Of a DNA stretch of 18,491 bases, positions 15,367-18,491 are shown one piece after another. The notes beneath the pieces were generated by a model. That model was not told the DNA's origin and did no database searches. It saw only the letters and a program-made list of their open reading frames with translations. This stretch comes from Ilumatobacteraceae bacterium. GTDB lineage: Bacteria; Actinomycetota; Acidimicrobiia; Acidimicrobiales; Ilumatobacteraceae. The stretch is taken from NCBI GenBank assembly GCA_023253435.1, contig JALRGJ010000011.1, positions 1 through 18,491 of the forward strand, read 5' to 3'. The translations under genes were made by a program, and so were the position numbers. Numbering within the stretch: the stretch's first letter is position 1; each line of letters starts with the position of its first letter.

Positions 15367-16164
15367 TTATAGGCGGGGTGTGCGAGCGCGACGGTTTCGG
15401 GCGTTCATGACCAAGAGGAACAACAATGCCATTGCAACGAGCCATAACACAATGAGCCCTTTGAGAATCACGCGACCCACGCGTGACACACTTGACGCAA
15501 CATCAACATTTTTAGTTGAGGTGGCTAGGTCTATTGCGCTGCCATCAAGTGGCACATCCCAAGTAATGGTGGCTGTGTCTGGGTGCTTGCCCGTTGTTGC
15601 TTGAATGTCTCCTGGTAATAGAGCACTAAAGGTCAGCCCCACTGCATCACCCAGATCTTGCCCAGAAGCAGCCAGTTCGTTTTTGTACGGTGCACCACCC
15701 AGAAGTGTGTTAGTGCCCGCATCCGCAAATGCTTCTAGGCCACCTTTTACCTCAAGACGGCCTGTAAGAGTCCATGTGCTGCTGGCATCTTTGCCACTTC
15801 GCTCTATCACTGCATTGTGCAATGGGCCGTTCTCGCCATTGACTTGCGCCAAGATTGCCGTTGCCTCAGAGGGTGTGCGGAAAGATCGTGTTAACACCAA
15901 AGTGAGGCCCGTCTTTTTGCCCATTGCACCGTTTTTAGGCTCGCTGACATCCCAGCCAGCTTTCGTGAGATCTTCTGTACGGAGATCTGCCAATAAGCCA
16001 GATGTTTTGCCAACTGCGTCTTGGTCTGCTTCAACGGTGACTGTGACAGTGCCGGAACCGTTTGGCTTCACGCTAAGAGCAATATGTGATTGCACTCGAC
16101 ACGATGCCAAGACAACAACGGCAATGACCACCGCACTGATTCGAGTGAAAGTAGAACGAATCAC
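15367..16164 (-). CDS. LppM-type (DUF3153) lipoprotein
   Basis: 265 residues. Start GTG 16164 overlaps the clpC stop as GTGA. A lipoprotein signal ends in VLASC (Cys22). Then comes a beta-rich extracytoplasmic domain (about 25-220), opening with IALSVKPNGSGTVTVTVEAD, the pattern of the LppM domain. A single C-terminal membrane helix (about 232-252) ends in the basic tail NARNRRARTPRL. The protein is thus held in the membrane at both ends with the domain outside. Mycobacterial LppM is known for a role in phagocytosis of the bacillus, but the family is widespread in free-living Actinobacteria and its basic function is unclear. It sits between clpC and radA in a compact operon. Confidence 0.85.
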   Translation of the reverse strand: MIRSTFTRISAVVIAVVVLASCRVQSHIALSVKPNGSGTVTVTVEADQDAVGKTSGLLADLRTEDLTKAGWDVSEPKNGAMGKKTGLTLVLTRSFRTPSEATAILAQVNGENGPLHNAVIERSGKDASSTWTLTGRLEVKGGLEAFADAGTNTLLGGAPYKNELAASGQDLGDAVGLTFSALLPGDIQATTGKHPDTATITWDVPLDGSAIDLATSTKNVDVASSVSRVGRVILKGLIVLWLVAMALLFLLVMNARNRRARTPRL

Positions 16165-18491
16165 TCTGTTGCAGATGCGTCACCAGCGAGTGGTGGTTCG
16201 CTTGGTGCTACGAATCCGTCTACGGCGCGGAAGACAATGTGCTTCTTGCCGGGCTTCTCGGGATCGTCTTCAGCCTCAACAACGATGATCTGACCAGCAT
16301 TGAATTGCTTGTACAAAATCTTTTCAGACAGTGCATCTTCTACGTGACGCTGAATTGCACGACGAAGCGGACGAGCACCAAGTTGTGGGTCGTATCCCAC
16401 TTCTGCCAAGAACTCTTTTGCGCTTTGAGTGATTTCAATTCCAAGGCCTTGTGACTCCAACTGAGAAGCCAGGCGCTTTGTCATGAGATCGACCATTTGC
16501 AGAATCTCTTCACGGCCGTGCTCATGGAACACAATGGTTTCATCAATGCGGTTCAGGAATTCTGGACGGAAGTGTGTCTTGAGTGCATCTGTGACTTTGT
16601 CTTTCATGCGCTCGTATGACATTGCTTCGTCGCCCTTGTTGAAACCAACATTGGCTTTACGCAGATCTTGTGTACCCAAGTTTGAGGTCATGATGAGAAC
16701 CGTATTGCGGAAGTCAACACTGCGCCCCTGGCTGTCTGTGAGACGACCTTCTTCAAGAATCTGAAGCAATGTGTTGAATACATCTGGGTGAGCCTTTTCA
16801 ATTTCGTCGAAAAGTACAACAGAGAAAGGACGGCGACGCACAGCCTCTGTTAGTTGGCCGCCCTCTTCGTATCCCACGTACCCAGGAGGTGAACCCACTA
16901 AACGACTCACGGTGTGCTTTTCCATGTATTCAGACATGTCGAGTGTGATGAGTGCTTGTTCATCACCAAACAAAAACTCCGCCAGTGTTTTGGCAAGCTC
17001 TGTTTTACCCACACCAGTTGGCCCAAGGAAGATGAATGATCCGCTCGGACGATGTGGATCTTTGAGGCCAGCACGGGTGCGGCGAATACTTTGAGAAACG
17101 GCCTTTACTGCGTCTTCTTGGCCGATATAGCGCTTGTGCAGTTCTGTTTCCATGTTGAGCAATTTGGCAGTTTCTTCTTCTGTGAGTTTGTACACAGGAA
17201 TACCTGTCCAAATACTGAGTACCTCAGCAATTGCTTCTTCATCTACTTCATCAAACAAGCTGATGCCAGAGGCCTTAATGTCTTGCTCTTTCTGAGTCTT
17301 TTCTTCTAACAGTTGACGCTCTTGGTCACGTAAACGACCGGCGTCTTCAAAGCGCTGCTCTTCGATTGCTTTTTTCTTTGACTCTTGAACCTCGGAAATC
17401 TTTGATTCAAGTTCTTTGAGGTCTGGTGGAGTTTGCATGCGCTTGATACGCAAGCGTGAACCAGCTTCATCGATGAGGTCGATTGCTTTGTCTGGCAGGT
17501 GACGATCGGAGATGTAGCGGTCTGCAAGGTTTGCAGCCGCAACAATTGCCTGATCTGTAATAGTGACGCGGTGGTGCGTTTCGTACTTATCGCGCACACC
17601 CTTCAAGATTTCAATGGTGTGAGCAACAGTTGGCTCTTCCACTTTTACTGGCTGGAAACGACGCTCCAGGGCTGGGTCTTTTTCTAGGTGTTTGCGGTAC
17701 TCATCTGTGGTTGTTGCACCAATAGTTTGCAATTCACCACGAGCCAGCATTGGCTTCAAGATGCTCGCGGCATCGATTGCGCCCTCTGCTGCACCAGCAC
17801 CCACAAGTGTGTGGATTTCGTCGATGAACAAGATGATGTCGCCACGAGTTTTGATTTCTTTGAGAACTTTTTTGAGACGCTCTTCAAAGTCACCGCGGTA
17901 ACGAGAACCTGCAACAAGTGCTCCCAGATCAAGTGTGTACAACTGCTTGTCTTTAAGTGTTTCGGGAATATCACCAGACACAATGCGCTGTGCAAGGCCT
18001 TCAACAACTGCAGTCTTACCAACACCAGGCTCGCCAATGAGCACTGGATTGTTCTTTGTACGACGCGAAAGAATTTGCATAACACGCTCTAGCTCGCGCG
18101 CACGACCAATGACTGGATCGAGCTTTTTATCGCGGGCTAACTGAGTGAGGTTGCGACCAAACTGATCGAGAATTGGGCTGCCACCTTTTTCTGACGGCTC
18201 ATCTTTTGCACCGGCACCTGCGCCACCTTGTGCAGCGGGCTCGCCTTGTGCGCCAGGGCCTTGATAGCCAGAGAGCAACTGAATGACTTGTTGGCGAACC
18301 TTTCCTAGGTCTGCACCCAGCTTGACGAGCACCTGAGTGGCAACGCCTTCTCCTTCGCGTAACAAGCCAAGCAAGATGTGTTCTGTTCCGATGTAGTTGT
18401 GACCCAGTTGCAAAGCCTCACGCAATGACAACTCGAGAACTTTTTTGGCACGTGGAGTAAATGGAATATGACCAGACGGTGATGAACCACC
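16161..18491 (-). CDS. clpC: ATP-dependent Clp protease ATP-binding subunit ClpC (5' partial)
   Basis: The frame is open to the right edge (776 residues here; about 70 are missing against the about 850 of the family). The apparent start at 18431 is an internal Leu codon: upstream reads HIPFTPRAKKVLEL, standard ClpC sequence. Seen: the second Clp_N repeat (NYIGTEHILLGLLREGEG); AAA D1 with Walker A GEPGVGKT (18012-18035) and Walker B ILFIDEIH; the ClpC middle domain with a UVR-like helix (about 17311-17395, EEQRFEDAGRLRDQER); AAA D2 with Walker A GPTGVGKTE (16998-17024) and Walker B VVLFDEIEKAHPDV; and the loop VGFNKGD, the ClpP-binding VGF tripeptide. It unfolds substrates and feeds them to ClpP in the cytoplasm. 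First gene of the clpC-LppM-radA operon within this window. Confidence 0.98.
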   Translation of the reverse strand, partial: GGSSPSGHIPFTPRAKKVLELSLREALQLGHNYIGTEHILLGLLREGEGVATQVLVKLGADLGKVRQQVIQLLSGYQGPGAQGEPAAQGGAGAGAKDEPSEKGGSPILDQFGRNLTQLARDKKLDPVIGRARELERVMQILSRRTKNNPVLIGEPGVGKTAVVEGLAQRIVSGDIPETLKDKQLYTLDLGALVAGSRYRGDFEERLKKVLKEIKTRGDIILFIDEIHTLVGAGAAEGAIDAASILKPMLARGELQTIGATTTDEYRKHLEKDPALERRFQPVKVEEPTVAHTIEILKGVRDKYETHHRVTITDQAIVAAANLADRYISDRHLPDKAIDLIDEAGSRLRIKRMQTPPDLKELESKISEVQESKKKAIEEQRFEDAGRLRDQERQLLEEKTQKEQDIKASGISLFDEVDEEAIAEVLSIWTGIPVYKLTEEETAKLLNMETELHKRYIGQEDAVKAVSQSIRRTRAGLKDPHRPSGSFIFLGPTGVGKTELAKTLAEFLFGDEQALITLDMSEYMEKHTVSRLVGSPPGYVGYEEGGQLTEAVRRRPFSVVLFDEIEKAHPDVFNTLLQILEEGRLTDSQGRSVDFRNTVLIMTSNLGTQDLRKANVGFNKGDEAMSYERMKDKVTDALKTHFRPEFLNRIDETIVFHEHGREEILQMVDLMTKRLASQLESQGLGIEITQSAKEFLAEVGYDPQLGARPLRRAIQRHVEDALSEKILYKQFNAGQIIVVEAEDDPEKPGKKHIVFRAVDGFVAPSEPPLAGDASATE

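Noticed and set aside
15605..16288. 227-codon plus-strand frame opposite the LppM-type gene
   Set aside because: It runs antisense across the LppM-type gene and the end of clpC, which both have clear family features and coupled starts; no recognisable domain or Shine-Dalgarno.
18431..18431. TTG at 18431 as the start of clpC
   Set aside because: The reading frame continues upstream to the window edge with standard ClpC sequence (HIPFTPRAKKVLEL), so this codon is an internal Leu.

Overview
The window looks like a chromosomal segment of an actinobacterium of moderate GC content (about half by eye). Pointers are the clpC - LppM-type lipoprotein - radA gene order, several Lys/Ala-type lipobox lipoproteins, Thr-rich extracytoplasmic linkers, and a sortase-type C-terminal tail on a giant surface protein. 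A planktonic Acidimicrobiia- or acI-like lineage fits, but this is inference; there is no rRNA or other decisive marker.

Left part (1-7203), cell-surface genes: the 3' portion of a giant surface protein (Gly-rich tip, Big_1-like Ig domain, an unrecognised domain, 16 tandem Listeria-Bacteroides/InlB B-type repeats, LVRTG sorting-like tail). A small Ser/Asp-rich lipoprotein runs towards it. A divergent lipoprotein follows, with a Lys-rich segment, a Thr/Pro linker and a BNR-like beta-propeller domain.

Middle part (7220-11769), minus strand: a membrane-anchored YceI-family protein, then upstream of it a very compact five-gene unit, transcribed as yeiH-like sulfate/anion exporter -> ssuD-like FMNH2-dependent sulfonate monooxygenase -> stand-alone class I glutamine amidotransferase-like enzyme -> WHG-type TetR regulator -> YCII-family protein. 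The last four genes are joined by 4-nt stop/start overlaps. A perfect 6-3-6 palindrome lies just upstream of the first gene and is the obvious candidate operator. I read this as an autoregulated organosulfonate-desulfonation cassette with built-in sulfite/sulfate export; the amidotransferase is the unexplained member, and no ABC sulfonate importer or flavin reductase (SsuE) is present here. It is the best candidate for an undescribed system.

Right part (11770-18491): a divergent plus-strand multi-pass membrane sulfatase/alkaline-phosphatase-superfamily protein that meets radA tail to tail, the two stop codons sharing TTAA. On the minus strand clpC (5' end beyond the window), an LppM-type lipoprotein and radA form a tight operon for protein quality control, envelope function and recombination repair. 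No tRNA, rRNA, CRISPR array, insertion sequence or phage gene was seen, and no gene-free stretch exceeds about 80 bases.
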